Of a stretch of DNA of 64,000 nucleotides, positions 31,091-44,877 are shown piece by piece (within the stretch, counting starts at the first letter, position 1; each line of letters begins with the position of its first letter). Origin of the DNA: Onthophagus taurus. Lineage: Eukaryota > Arthropoda > Insecta > Coleoptera > Scarabaeidae. Where the stretch lies: positions 1,550,001 to 1,614,000 of the forward strand of contig NW_027248940.1 of NCBI RefSeq assembly GCF_036711975.1. The letters are read 5' to 3'. The translations under genes and the position numbers were made by a program. The notes under the pieces were generated by a model that was not told where the DNA came from, did not search any database, and was given only the letters and a program-made list of their open reading frames with translations.

Positions 31091-32413
31091 ATGCGGATTA
31101 AAACCATTGGGTTTTTAGAAATCATGAACTATTTTAACAAAATTCAATGCTCCCCTTTATCCCCCCTCTACAAAAACAAACTATTTATAATGACCATTTT
31201 AAATATAATCCTAACTTTTTACCCGTTTGTTCAAAAACTTACAAGTAAGTCTTATTAAGTTATTAATAAATTAATTTTAACCCCAATCACTTTTCAGACC
31301 CCCAAATTGAGTTTCACTCGTACCTAATAGAGATTTACGCCTATTTAATAGGTATCAATTTCGGATTAATCGCAATAATACTTACAAAAGAAAAAAAGAA
31401 ATTAATTAATTTAACTTATAATTTAAGTAATTTTGATCGGTTTGGAGTCCCGAAGGAGCTCCGCTTAATCGATACTTTGATTAAGAATGGTTTAAAATAC
31501 GCTCATTTCACAACATTAATCGGAATGATGATTTATTACAACGCTTTGTTGTTGAAGAAAAGTTGTTCTAATATTCGTTGTTATTTAATCATGGAGTATT
31601 TTCTCCCAAATAAAATTTCGTCTTCGTTGGAGGAGATTTTAGTTGTTGAAGAGATGTTTATGACCATCACAATTTGGAACATCGGAATCGGAGGGATTTC
31701 CATGTTGATTTATGTTTTCGAAATAATAATAATTCGATTAAGACACCTTACGATCTTAATTAACCAAATTAATTTCAACGGGATGAAAGACAGCGATAAA
31801 TTCCGCGATGTTATTGAGTATCATCAAGAAATTTTTCGCTTATTTAATCTTTCGTGCGAAGTTTTTGGAAAATTAATTATATTGCAACGATTTTGTTCAA
31901 TTGGATTCATCGTTTTAAACATCTCAACGTTTGTTTTAGTCAGTATTACAATTTCTTTATTTATTTATTAATTAATTAATTAATTTATTTTTAAGCGTTA
32001 CGATTTATTTAGCTTCATAAACATTATCTCAAGCTTATTCTCGTTGATGATGTTTAACACAATCGGACAACGTGTCATTGATGCGGTAATTAAAAACAAA
32101 TATGAATTAAAAAATTAATCCTTTTTTTAGAATCTCTTTTTAGCAGAAGCCGTTTATAACTTAAATTGGTACGATGCCGATGTTAAGTTGCAAAAGGATG
32201 TCTTAATTTTCCTTTGTTTAACCCAACGCGTTTTAAACATTAAATTGGGGTTGTTCGGTATTGTTTCTTATAACACAATGACTTTGGTAAATCACTAAAT
32301 AATTAATAACTTAACAGTAAGAGTAAATTAATGAAGTTATTTTATTTTAGGATCTTAAAAGATGCTACGCTTGGTCGAGAACTATTTCAACATTAGTTTT
32401 GAAAAAGAAATAA
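31091..32413 (+). CDS. Odorant receptor B (insect 7tm_6 family), five exons
   Basis: Paralogue of the receptor at 11551-12876. Exons: 31091-31244, 31298-31938, 31996-32085, 32131-32286, 32351-32413; all five lengths equal those of receptor A and every intron is GT-AG, giving 367 aa with no stop. Shared motifs: FDRFGVPKELRLIDTLIKN, EEILVVEEMFMTITIWN, IIRLRHLTILINQ, FRDVIEYHQEIF, AEAVYNLNWYDADVKLQKD, LKRCYAWSRT. Amino-acid differences are scattered (for example VIRYHQDIFLL against VIEYHQEIFRL; CASGFIILTTS against CSIGFIVLNIS) and introns differ by small indels. So this is a real duplication that is no longer brand new, and both copies appear maintained. Ligand unknown. About 40 residues of the first exon precede the first long hydrophobic helix. 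Confidence 0.82.
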
Positions 32414-32735
32414 GTATAATTAAGTATTTAAGATTAATACTTATAAACAATATAACTGCACCTCCTTATGAATGTTATTAACAATTAAAATAAAAAATTA
32501 AATCGAAAATGACAATTTCAACTTTTAATAACGTTTTTCAACTTGAAAAATGACATTTTCAAAACTATTTCTTTAATTTTTAAAATAATTATTCTGGAAC
32601 TAGTTATATATTACTATTCCTCGGTCCAATACGAATAAATTTCGTACATGTTATGATGATCTATCGATTGTATATTTTGATTGGTGATAGATTATTTAAT
32701 CTAACCTATTTGATATGGAGTTTATGTACATCTCC
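32414..32735. other. 3' flank of receptor B
   Basis: The first 45 bp still match the receptor A flank. The rest is AT-rich, without feature, up to the satellite edge. Confidence 0.4.
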
Positions 32736-35018
32736 TTCAAACACTTTTTTCGAATAAAATTTATTATCTAACACATAACTTATCATACACCATCATGAAT
32801 AGGACTCTTTAAGCTTTAATTTAAGATATGCCTCATTTCAATATATCCAGAATTAAGAAGGATATGATTTTTTTTAATTTGACACTTAATGTTAACAAGT
32901 TAGGTTAACATCGAATTTGCAACGTTTTCGAAAAATATTTTTTTGGGAATAATTTAAAATAAAGCTGTATCATGTTATATATTATTTCAAAGAGGACATT
33001 TCAACCTTTTATTTAAGATATAACTCATTTTTCAACTCAACGATATAACCCGAAAATGATTTTTTAAACATCACTATGTATTTAAAATCTCGTTGATGCA
33101 ACTTTTCCTTCAAAATTTTTTTTCTAAAAATTTTTGTTATCTAACACATAACATATCATATACCATTATAAAGAGGACTATTTAAACTTTAATTTGAGAT
33201 ATGCCTTATTTCTATATACCCAAAATTGACAAAGATATGATTTTTTTAAATTTGACACTTAATGTTAACAAGGACCGAATTTGCAACGTTTTCGAAAAAT
33301 ACTCTTTTTTGGTGTAATTTAAAATAAAACTCTAGCATGTTGCATATCATTTTAAAGAGGGCATTTCACGCTTTCCTTTAAGACATAACTCATTCTTCAA
33401 CATCTCGATATACCCCGGAAATGATTTTTTAAATATCACTATGTATTTAAAATCTCGTTTGTGCAACTTATCATTCAAAATTTTTTTTTTTTAAATTTTT
33501 ATTATCTAACACATAACATATCATATACCATTATAAAGAGGACTCTTTAAGCTTTAATTTAAGATATGCCTCATTTCTATATACCCAAAATTGACAAAGA
33601 TATGATTTTTTTAAATTTGACACTTAATGTTAACAAGGACCGAATTTGCAACGTTTTCGAAAAATACTCTTTTTTGGTGTAATTTAAAATAAAACTCTAG
33701 CATGTTGCATATCATTTTAAAGAGGACATTTCACGCTTTCATTTAAGACATAACTCATTCTTCAACTTCTTGATATACCCCGGAAATGATTTTTTAAATA
33801 TCACTATGTATTTAATATCTCGTTTGTGCAACTTATCCTTTAAAATTTTTTTTCTAAAAATTTTTATTATCTAACACATAACATATCATACACCATCATA
33901 AAGAGGACTCTTTAAGCTTTAATTTAAAATATGCCTCATTTCTATATATCCAGAATTAAGAAGGATATGATTTTTTTTAATTTAACACTTAATGTTAACA
34001 AGTTTGGTCAAGATCGGATTTGCAACGGTTTCGAAAAATACTCTTTTTTGGTGTAATTTAAAATAAAATTAGCATGTTGCATATCATTTTAAAGAGGACA
34101 TTTCACGTTTTCATTTAAGACATAACTCATTCTTCAACTTCTTGATATACCTCGGAAATGATTTTTTAAATATCACTATTTATTTAAAATCTCGTTTGTG
34201 CGCAACTTATCCTTCAAAATTTTTTTTCTAAAAATTTTTATTATCTAACACATAACGTATCATACACCATCATGAGGAAGACACTTTAAGTTTTAATTTA
34301 AGATATGCCTCATTTCTATATACCCAGAATTAAGAAGGATATGATTTTTTTAAATTTGACACTTAAAATTACCAAGTTAGGTTAAGATCGAATTTGCAAC
34401 GTTTTCGCAAAATACTCTTTTTTGGTGTAATTTAAAATGAAACTCTAGCATATTGTATATCATTTTAAAGAGGACATTTCAACCTTTCATTTAAGACATA
34501 ACTCATTCTTCAACGTCTTGATATACCCCGGAAATGATTTTTTAAATATCACTATGTATTTAAAATCTCGTTTGTGCGCAACTTATCCTTCAAAATTTTT
34601 TTTCTAAAAATTTTTATTATCTAACACATAACGTATCATACACCATCATGAGAAAGACACTTTAAGTTTTAATTTAAGATATGCCTCATTTCTATATACC
34701 CAGAATTAAGAAGGATATGATTTTTTTAAATTTGACACTTACAATTACCAAGTTAGGTTAAGATCGAATTTGCAACGTTTTCGCAAAATACTCTTTTTTG
34801 GTGTAATTTAAAATGAAACTCTAGCATATTGTATATCATTTTAAAGAGGACATTTCAACCTTTCATTTAAGACATAACTCATTCTTCAACGTCTTGATAT
34901 ACCCCGGAAATGATTTTTTAAATATCACTATGTATTTAAAATCTCGTTTGTGCCATTGTGCAACTTATCCTTCAAAATTTTTTTTCTAAAAATTTTTATT
35001 ATCTAACACATAACATAT
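32736..35018 (+). repeat. 357-bp satellite array, left segment
   Basis: Dimeric satellite: CTAACACATAACATATCATA recurs every 355-360 bp. Each unit is two related halves of about 178 bp, one with ATTTAAGACATAACTCATTC, the other with ATTTAAGATATGCCTCATTTC. The first units are diverged; copies at about 34230-34590 and 34590-34950 are almost identical. Interrupted by a LINE at 35019. Confidence 0.93.
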
Positions 35019-37090
35019 AGGTTGAATATCAATAAAAGTAAGGATGGTTTGCTGCCGCATGAGTTGCAAAATGCAGAAGAAATTAATAATTTCTTTTTAA
35101 ATAGTGTTAGGGATATTGCAAATTCGTTTACTCCTGTAAATGATGAAATTCATAACAGTCATGTATCGTCAGAATTCTCTTTTAAGACAGTTGAAACGGC
35201 AGAACTTTTAGCTATTATTAATTCTATATCGTCAACAGCTAGTGGAGTGGACGGAATTAGTGTTGAAATGTTAAAAATGTGTTGTCCAATTATACTACCT
35301 TATGTGGCGCATATAATTAATTACTGCATCACGGAAAACGTTTTTCCAACATCGTGGAAGCAAGCTGTCGTACTTCCTTATCCTAAAAAAAAAAGTACCG
35401 AAAGAATTAAAGGATTTGCGTCCTATTAGTATTTTACCTGTGTTGTCGAAGGTCATGGAGAAGGTAATGAAAGTGCAAATGATGAATTATGTTGAATCAA
35501 ATAGTTTATTGCTACAAGAACAATCGGGATTCCGACCTGGGTATAGTTGTACAACAGCGATGTTGAACTTAACTGATGACATATTGTGCGCTTCAGATAA
35601 TGAACAGTATACTGCAGTTGTTTTTTTGGACTTTTCTAAGGCCTTCGACACTATAAATCACGTGAAATTATGTAATACTTTAAAATGCTTGGGTTTTACC
35701 GAAGGTGCGATTTCTCTATTAAATAATTATCTTACTGATAGGACGCAGATGTGTAGGATAGGAGACGATGTGTCCAGCGTGGTGAGGATTATCACAGGTG
35801 TCCTGCAGTTCTGGGGCCGTTGTTGTTTACGCTTTACACGTCACAATTTGCAAAACAATTGGAGTATTGTAAAATTAATATTTATTAAATTATATTAAAT
35901 TATAATTATTTATAATATGTATGCTGATGATTTACAGTTATATTTTTCGTTCCCAGGTATTGATTATCGTGTTGCTGAAGCTAAAATAAATAGCGACTTA
36001 AATAGAATGTATCGTGTGGCAGCTGGCTATCAATTGAAAGTCAACCCAAGTAAATCCATGTATATGTGTCTCGGTAATACCAGGGCTAGTAGCAGACCTG
36101 TGTTAAATATACAAATGAATGGTGAAATAATCAGTTTAGTTCAGGAATCCAAATGCTTAGGGTTAAGAATAGATAATACGTTTACATACAGATCGCAGAT
36201 TGGCTATTACATCAAAAATGCTTATTCTTATTTGCGTGGACTTTATCCTCATCGAGCCTATCTTACGGTGAATCTAAAAAAGCAACTGTGTGAGTCTTTT
36301 GTTCTATCCCAGTTTAATTATATGGCGCCACTCTACCACCCGGCTGTTGATGTGGTAACTTCTAACCGCATACAGAGAGTGCAAAACAGTTGTCTGAGGT
36401 ATATTTATGGTATTAGAAAATTTGATAGAGTTACTCATAAGGTAAAAGATATAAAATGGTTGTCAATGAAACAAAGAAGAGACCTTCATAGCTTATGTCT
36501 CTTCCATAAAATTATAATCTCATGTAAGCCAGAATATCTGTATAAAAAAATTAAGTTCAAACCGGCAACAAACCCATATGTTATGAGATTAAGCAATCCT
36601 ATATATCCACCAAAACATCGAACGTCTCTATTTGAAAGAAGCTTCAGCTATCACATTTACAAATCTTACAGTAAATTGCCAAGTGATATGCGAACTCTGA
36701 GCTTATGCACACTCAAGAAGTGTTTGATGCGACTGTGGTTTCAGCAGCAAGGGAGAGAATAATATCTGATGCTGGGATATTTACCGTTGGCAGGTTGGAG
36801 TTTGTGAAGGCAGTATAAATTTGTATAAATTTGTGTTTTTTTTTGCTTTAATTGTTGAAGTATCTTATAATTCATATCATATGTTTTTCTTTCTTTTTTC
36901 TTTTATTTTCTTTCTCATGTTCTTTTTTCGGTTAATTTTTATTTTTTTCTCTGCAACCAACTGGGTTGGTATGAGCAGACTTTGTCTGGAACCCACCCAT
37001 TGTGTTCCTTCTTTAATTTATATTATGAAACAGAATGTTATTTGTATTCCGTGGAAGGCACAATAAAGATATATTATTATTATTATTATT
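35019..37090 (+). mobile_element. CR1/Jockey-superfamily LINE, 5' truncated, inserted in the satellite
   Basis: It interrupts a unit inside TAACATAT|ATCATATACC (possible 4-bp ATAT duplication). The 3' end is AATAAAG followed by a (TTA)n tail at 37070-37090. Same family as the LINE at 57676-63840, judging from nearly identical RT motifs. Confidence 0.85.
35022..36762 (+). pseudogene. LINE reverse transcriptase, three frames
   Basis: The endonuclease is absent. Frame 1 (to 35429) gives SGVDGISVEMLKMCCPIILPY. Frame 2 (35416-35810) gives LRPISILPVLSKVMEKVM, QSGFRPGYSCTTAM, FLDFSKAFDTINH, then loses frame inside the GVPQGSVLGP block. After a short AT-rich disruption frame 3 (35917-36762) gives MYADDLQLYF, KCLGLRIDNT, VQNSCLRYIYGIRKFDRV and PPKHRTSLFERSFSYH. 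The YADD active site is kept but the gene cannot make one protein. About 580 codons remain of the roughly 900 of an intact ORF2. Confidence 0.88.
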
Positions 37091-40000
37091 ATATCATATA
37101 CCATCATGAAGAAGACTCTTTAAGCTTTAATTTAAGATATGCCTCATTTCTATATACCCAGAATTAAGAAGGATATGATTTTTTAAATCTGACACTTAAA
37201 ATTATCAAGTTAGGTTAAGATCGAATTTGCAACGTTAACGAAAAATATCTTTTTTGGTGTAATTTAAAATGAAACTTTAGCATATTGTATATCATTTTAA
37301 AGGGGGCATTTCAACCTTTTATTTAAGACATAACTCAATCTTCAACTTCCTGGTATACCTCGGATATGATTTTTTAAATATGACTATGTATTTAACATCT
37401 CGTTTGTGCAACTTATCCTTCAAAATTTTTTTTCTAAAAATTTTTATTATCTAACACATAACATATCATATACCATTATAAAGAGGACTATTTAAACTTT
37501 AATTTGAGATATGCCTCATTTCTATATACCCAAAATTGAGAAAGATATGATTTTTTTTAATTTGACACTTAATGTTAACAAGAACCGAATTTGCAACGTT
37601 TTCGAAAAATACTCTTTTTTGGTGTAATTTAAAATAAAACTCTAGCATGTTGCATATCATTTTAAAGAGGACATTTCACGCTTTCATTTAAGACATAACT
37701 CATTCTTCAACATCTTGATATACCCCGGAAATGATTTTTTAAATATCACTATGTATTTAAAATCTCGTTTGTGCAACTTATCCTTCAAAATTGTTTTTCT
37801 AAAAATTTTTATTATCTAACACAACATATCATATACCATTATAAAGAGGACTATTTAAACTTTAATTTGAGATATGCCTCATTTCTATATACCCAAAATT
37901 GAGAAAGATATGATTTTTTTAAATTTGACACTTAATGTTAACAAGAACCGAATTTGCAACGTTTTCGAAAAATACTCTTTTTTGGTGTAATTTAAAATAA
38001 AACTCTAGCATGTTGCATATCATTTTAAAGAGGACATTTCACGCTTTCATTTAAGACATAACTCATTCTTCAACATCTTGATATACCCCGGAAATGATTT
38101 TTTAAATATCACTATGTATTTAAAATCTCGTTTGTGCAACTTATCCTTCAAAATTGTTTTTCTAAAAATTTTTATTATCTAACACAACATATCATATACC
38201 ATTATAAAGAGGACTATTTAAACTTTAATTTGAGATATGCCTCATTTCTATATACCCAAAATTGAGAAAGATATGATTTTTTTAAATTTGACACTTAATG
38301 TTAACAAGAACCGAATTTGCAACGTTTTCGAAAAATACTCTTTTTTGGTGTAATTTAAAATAAAACTCTAGCATGTTGCATATCATTTTAAAGAGGGCAT
38401 TTCACGCTTTCATTTAAGGCACAACTCATTCTTCAACTTCTTGATATAAGCCGGAAATGATTTTTTAAATATCACTATGTATTTAAAATCTCGCTTATGC
38501 AACTTATCCTTCAAAATTTTGTTTCTAAAAATTTTCATTATCTAACACATAACATATCATATACCATCATGAGGAAGACTCTTTAAGCTTTAATTTAAGA
38601 TATGCCTCATTTCAATATATCCAAAATTAAGAAGGATATGATTCTTTTAAATTTGACACTTAATGTTAACAAGAACCGAATTTGGAACGTTTTCGAATAA
38701 TACTCATTTTTGGTGTAATTTACAATAAAACTCTAGCATGTTGCATATTATTTTAAAGAGGGCATTTCACGCTTTCATTTAAGACATAACTCATTCTTCA
38801 ACTTCTTGATATACCTCGGAAATGATTTTTTAAATATCACTATGTATTTAAAATCTCGTCTGTGCGCAACTTATCCTTCAAAATTTTTTTTCTAAAAATT
38901 TTTATTATCTAACACATAACAAATCATATACCATCATGAGGAAGACACTTTAAGTTTTAATTTAAGATATGCCTCATTTCTATATACCCAGAATTAAGAA
39001 GGATATGATTTTTTTAAATTTGACACTTAAAATTATCAAGTTAGGTTAAGATCGAATTTGCAACGTTATCGAAAAATATCTTTTTTGGTGTAATTTAAAA
39101 CGAAAGTTTAGCATATTGTATATCATCTTAAAGAGGACATTTCACCCTTTTATTTAAGAGATAATTCATTCTTCAACTCCCTGAAATACCCCGGAAATGA
39201 TGTTTTAAATATCACGTGTATTTAAATCTCGTTTGTGCAACTTTTCCTTCAAAATTCTTGTTCTAAAAATTTTTATTATCTAACACATAACTTATCATGT
39301 ACCATCATAAAGAGGACTCTTTAAGCTTTAATTTAAGATATGCCTCATTTCTATATATCCCGAATTAAGAAGGATATGATTTTTTTAAATTTGACACTTA
39401 ATGTTAACAAGTTAGGTTAAGATCGAATTTGCAACGTTTTCGAAAACACTTCTTTTTGATGTAATTTAAAATAAAACTGTAGCATGTTGTATATCATCTT
39501 AAAGAGGACATTTCAAACTTTTATTTAAGATATAACTCATTCTTCAACACCCCGATATAACCCGAAAATGATATTTTAAATATCACTATGTATTTAAAAT
39601 CTCGTTTCTGCAACTTTTCCTTCATAATTCTTTTTCTAAAAATTTTGATTATCTAACACATAACATATCATATACCATCATAAAGAGGATTATTTAAGCT
39701 TTGATTTGAGATATGCCCCATTTCTATATACCCACAACTAAGAAGGATATGATTTTTCTAAATTTAACACTTAATGTTAACATGTTAAGTTAAGATCGAA
39801 TTTATAACGTTTTTGAAAAATCCTTTTTTTTGGTATAATTTAAAATAAAGCTTCAGCATGTTCTATATCATTTTAAAGAGGACATTTCAAGCTTTTATTC
39901 AAGACATAACTCATTCTTCAACTCCCCGATATAACCCGGAAATGATTTTTTAAATATCACTATGTATTTAAAATCTCGTTTGTGCAACTTTTCCTTTAAA

Positions 40001-43000
40001 CATTTTTTTCTAAAAAATTTGATTATCTAACGCAAAACATATCATATACCATCATAAAGAGGACTCTTTAAGCTTTAATTTAAGATATGCCTCATTTCAA
40101 TATATCCAGAATTAAGAAGGATATGATTTTTTTAAATTTGACACTTAATGTTAACAAGTTAGGTTAAGATCGATTTTGCAACGTTTTCGAAAAATACTTT
40201 TTTGAGAATAATTTAAAATAAAGCTGTATCATGTTATATATCATTTCAAAGAGGACATTTCAACCTTTTATTTAAGATATAACTCATTTTTCAACTCCCC
40301 GATATAGCCCGAAAATGATTTTTTAAACATCACTATGTATTTAAAATCTCGTTGGTGCAACTTTTCCTTTAAACATTTTTTTCTAAAAATTTTTATCATC
40401 TAACACACAACATATCATATACCATTATAAAGAGGACTATTTAAACTTTAATTTGAGATATGCCTCATTTCTATATACCCAAAATTGAGAAAGATATGAT
40501 TTTTTTAAATTTGACACTTAATGTTAACAAGGACCGAATTTGCAACATTTTCGAAAAATACTCTTTTTTGGTGTAATTTAAAATAAAACTCTACCATATT
40601 GCATATCATTTTAAAGAGGACATTTCACGCTCTCATTTAAGACATAACTCATTCTTCAACATCTTGATATACCCCGGAAATGATTTTTTAAATATCACTA
40701 TGTATTTAAAATCTCGTTGTGCAACTTATCCTTCAAAATTTTTTTTCTAAAAATTTTTATTATCTAACACATAACATATCATATACCATCATGAAGAGGA
40801 CTCTTTAAGCTTTAATTTAAGATATGCCTCATTTCTATATACCCAGAATTAAGAAGGATATGATTTTTTTTAAATCTGACACTTAAAATTATCAAGTTAG
40901 GTTAAGATCGAATTTGCAACGTTATCGAAAAATATCTTTTTTGGTGTAATTTAAAATAAAGCTGTAATGTGTTGTATATCATTTTAAAGAGGACATTTCA
41001 ACCTTTTATTTAAGACATAACTCATTCTTCAACTTCTTGATATACCCCGGAAATGATTTTTTAAATATCACTATGTATTTAAAATCTCGTTTGTGCAACT
41101 TATCCTTCAAAATTTTTTTTCTAAAAATTTTTATTATCTAACACGTAACATATCATATACCATTATAAAGAGGACTATTTAAACTTTAATTTGAGATATG
41201 CCTCATTTCTATATACCCAAAATTGAGAAAGAAATGATTTTTTTAAGTTTGACACTTAATGTTAACAAGGACCGAATTTGCAACATTTTCGAAAAATACT
41301 CTTTTTTGGTGTAATTTACAATAAAACTCTAGCATGTTGCATATCATTTTAAAGAGGACATTTCACGCTTTCATTTAAGACACAACTCATTCTTCAACTT
41401 CTTGATATACCCCGGAAATGATTTTTTAAATATCACTATGTATTTAAAATCTCGTTTGTGCAACTTATCCTTCAAAATTTTTTTTCTAAAAATTTTTATT
41501 ATTTAACACATAATATATCATATACCATCATGAAGAGGACTCTTCAAGCTTTAATTTAAGATATGCCCCATTTCAATATATCCAGAATTAAGAAGGATAT
41601 GATTTTTTTAAATTTAACACTTAATGTTAACAAGTTTGGTCAAGATCGGATTTGCAACGATTTCGAAAAATATTCTTTTTTGGTGTAATTTAAAATGAAA
41701 CTTTAGCATATTGTATATCATTTTAAAGAGGACATTTCAACCTTTTATTTAAGACATAACTCATTCTTCAACATCTTGACATACCCCGGAAATGATTTTT
41801 TAAATATCACTATGTATTTAAAATCTCGTTTGTGCAACTTATCCTTCAAAATTGTTTTTCTAAAAATTTTTATTATCTAACACAACATATCATATACCAT
41901 TATAAAGAGGACTATTTAAACTTTAATTTGAGATATGCCTCATTTCTATATACCCAAAATTGAGAAAGATATGATTTTTTTAAATTTGACACTTAATGTT
42001 AACAAGGACCGAATTTGCAACGTTTTCGCAAAATACTCTTTTTTGGTGTAATTTGAAATAAAACTCTAGCATGTTGCATATCATTTTAAAGAGGACATTT
42101 CACGCTTTCATTTAAGACATAACTCATTCTTCAACTTCTTGATATACCCCGGAAATGATTTTTTAAATATGACTATGTATTTAAAATCTCGTTTGTGCAA
42201 CTTATCCTTCAAAATTTTTTTTCTACAAATTTTTATTATCTAACACATAACATATCATATACCATCATAAAGAGGACTCTTCAAGCTTTAATTTAAGATA
42301 TGCCTCTTTTCTATATATCCAGAATTAAGAAGGATATGATTTTTTTAAATTTGACACTTAATGTTAACAAGTTAGGTTAAGATCGAAATTGCAACGTTTT
42401 TGAAAAATACTCTTTTTTTGGTATAATTAAAAAAAAAACTTAAGCATGTTGTATATCATTTTAAAGAGAACATTTCAACCTTTTATTTAAGACATAACTC
42501 ATTCTTCAACATCTTGACATACCCCGGAAATGATTTTTTAAATATCACTATGTATTTAAAATCTCGTTTGTGCAACTTATCCTTCAAAATTGTTTTTCTA
42601 AAAATTTTTATTATCTAACACAACATATCATATACCATTATAAAGAGGACTATTTAAACTTTAATTTGAGATATGCCTCATTTTATATACCCAAAATTGA
42701 GAAAGATATGATTTTTTTAAATTTGACACTTAATGTTAACAAGGACCGAATTTGCAACGTTTTCGAAAAATACTCTGTTTTAGTGTAATTTGAAATAAAA
42801 CTCTAGCATGTTGCATATCATTTTAAAGAGGACATTTCACGCTTTCATTTAAGACATAACTCATTCTTCAACTTCTTGATATACCCCGGAAATGACTTTT
42901 TAAATATCACTATGTATTTAAAATGTCGTTTGTGCAACTTATCCATCAAAATTTTTTTTCTAAAAATTTTTATTATCTAACACATAACATATCATATACC

Positions 43001-44690
43001 ATTATAAAGAGGACTATTTAAACTTTAATTTGAGATATGCCTCATTTCCATATACCCAAAATTGAAAAGATATGATTTTTTTAAATTTGACACTTAATGT
43101 TAACAAGTTAGGTTAAGATCGAATTTGCAACGTTTTCGAAAAATATTTTTTTGGGAATAATTTGAAATAAAGCTGTATCATGTTATATATCATTTCAAAG
43201 AGGACATTTCAACCTTTTATTTAAGATATAACTCATTTTTCAACTCCCCGATATAACCCGAAAATGATTTTTTAAACATCACTATGTATTTAAAATCTCG
43301 TTTGTGCAACTTATCCTTCAAAATTTTTTTTCTAACAATTTTTATTATCTAACACATAACATATCATATACCATTATAAAGAGGACTATTTAAGCTTTAA
43401 TTTAAGATATGCCTCATTTCTATATACCCAGAATTAAGAAGGATATGATTTTTTTAAATTTGACACTTAAAATTATCAAGTTAGGTTAAGATCGAATTTG
43501 CAACGTTATCGAAAAATATCTTTTTTGGTGTAATTTAAAATGAAACTTTAGCATATTGTATATCATTTTAAAGAGGACATTTCAACCTTTTATTTAAGAC
43601 ATAACTCATTCTTCAACTCCCTGATATAACCCGGAAATGATTTTTTAAATATCACTATGTATTTAAAATCTCGTTTGCGCAACTTTTCCTTTAAACATTT
43701 TTTTCTAAAAAATTTTATTATCTAACACATAACATATCATATACCATCATGAGGAAGACTCTTTAAGCTTTAATTTAAGATATGCCTCATTTCTATATAC
43801 CCAGAATTAAGAAGGATATGATTTTTTTTAATTTAACACTTAATGTTAACAAGTTAGGTTAAGATCGAATTTGCAACGTTTTCGAAAAATATTTTTTTGG
43901 GAATAATTTAAAATAAAGCTGTATCATGTTATATATCATTTCAAGGAGGACATTTCAACCTTTTATTTAAGATATAACTCATTTTTCAACTCCCCGATAT
44001 AACTCGAAAATGATTTTTTAAACATCACTATGTATTTAAAATCTCGTTGGTGCAACTTCTCCTTTAAACATTTTTTTCTAAAAATTTTTATTATCTAACA
44101 CATAACATATCATATACCATTATAAAGAGGACTATTTAAACTTTAATTTGAGATATGCCTCATTTCTATATACCTAAAATTGAGAAAGATATGATTTTTT
44201 TAAATTTGACACTTAATGTTAACAAGGACCGAATTTGCAACGTTTTCGAAAAATACTCTTTTTTGGTGTAATTTAAAATAAAACTCTAGCATGTTGCATA
44301 TCATTTTAAAAAGGACATTTCACGCTTTCATTTAAGACATAACTCATTCTTCAACATCTTGATATGCAGCGGAAATGATTTTTTAAATATCACTATGTAT
44401 TTAAAATCTCGTTTGTACAACTTATCCTTCAAAATTTTTTTTCTAAAAATATTTATTATCTAACACATAACATATCATATACCATCATGAAGAAGACTCT
44501 TTAAGCTTTAGTTTAAGATATGCCTCATTTCTATATACCCAGAATTAAGAAGGATATGATTTTTTTAAATTTAACATTTAATGTTAACAAGTTTTCGAAA
44601 AATATTATTTTGGGTCTAATTTAAAATAAAACTTTATCATGTTGTATATCATTTTAAAGATGCATTAATTTAAGATATATCTCACTTATA
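37091..44690 (+). repeat. 357-bp satellite array, main segment, about 21 dimers
   Basis: Continuation of the array after the LINE. Three almost identical units lie at about 37440-38520; they and units near 41870 and 42600 share a 3-bp deletion (CTAACACAACATATC). The pair at about 41740-42480 and 42500 onward repeats with a period near two units. Some units carry TTTTTTTGGGAATAATTT instead of CTTTTTTGGTGTAATTT, marking subfamilies. Confidence 0.93.
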
Positions 44691-44760
44691 AATAATAATT
44701 AGAAACTTTAATAATTATTTAATCAATTAAAAAATAGTAATCTATAACCATTTCAATAAA

Positions 44761-44877
44761 TTAAACGGTAGATGGCGCCACATCATCTGTCACTTTTGAC
44801 GTTTCATCCCAACCTTCATTTAAAACGCACATAAAAACAACAAGAAATTTCTGTTAAAGTTTCTAAACCGAATAAAA
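44761..44877 (+). promoter_or_regulatory. Probable promoter and leader of TBCB
   Basis: Unique sequence between the satellite edge and the start codon. It contains AGATGGCGCCACATCATCTG (44769 on) and TGACGTTTCATCC, with no TATA box, as expected for a housekeeping gene. Assigned by position only. Confidence 0.35.

Noticed and set aside
42570-42788. 72-codon frame in the satellite
   Set aside because: Chance read-through of one satellite unit; neighbouring near-identical units do not keep it.
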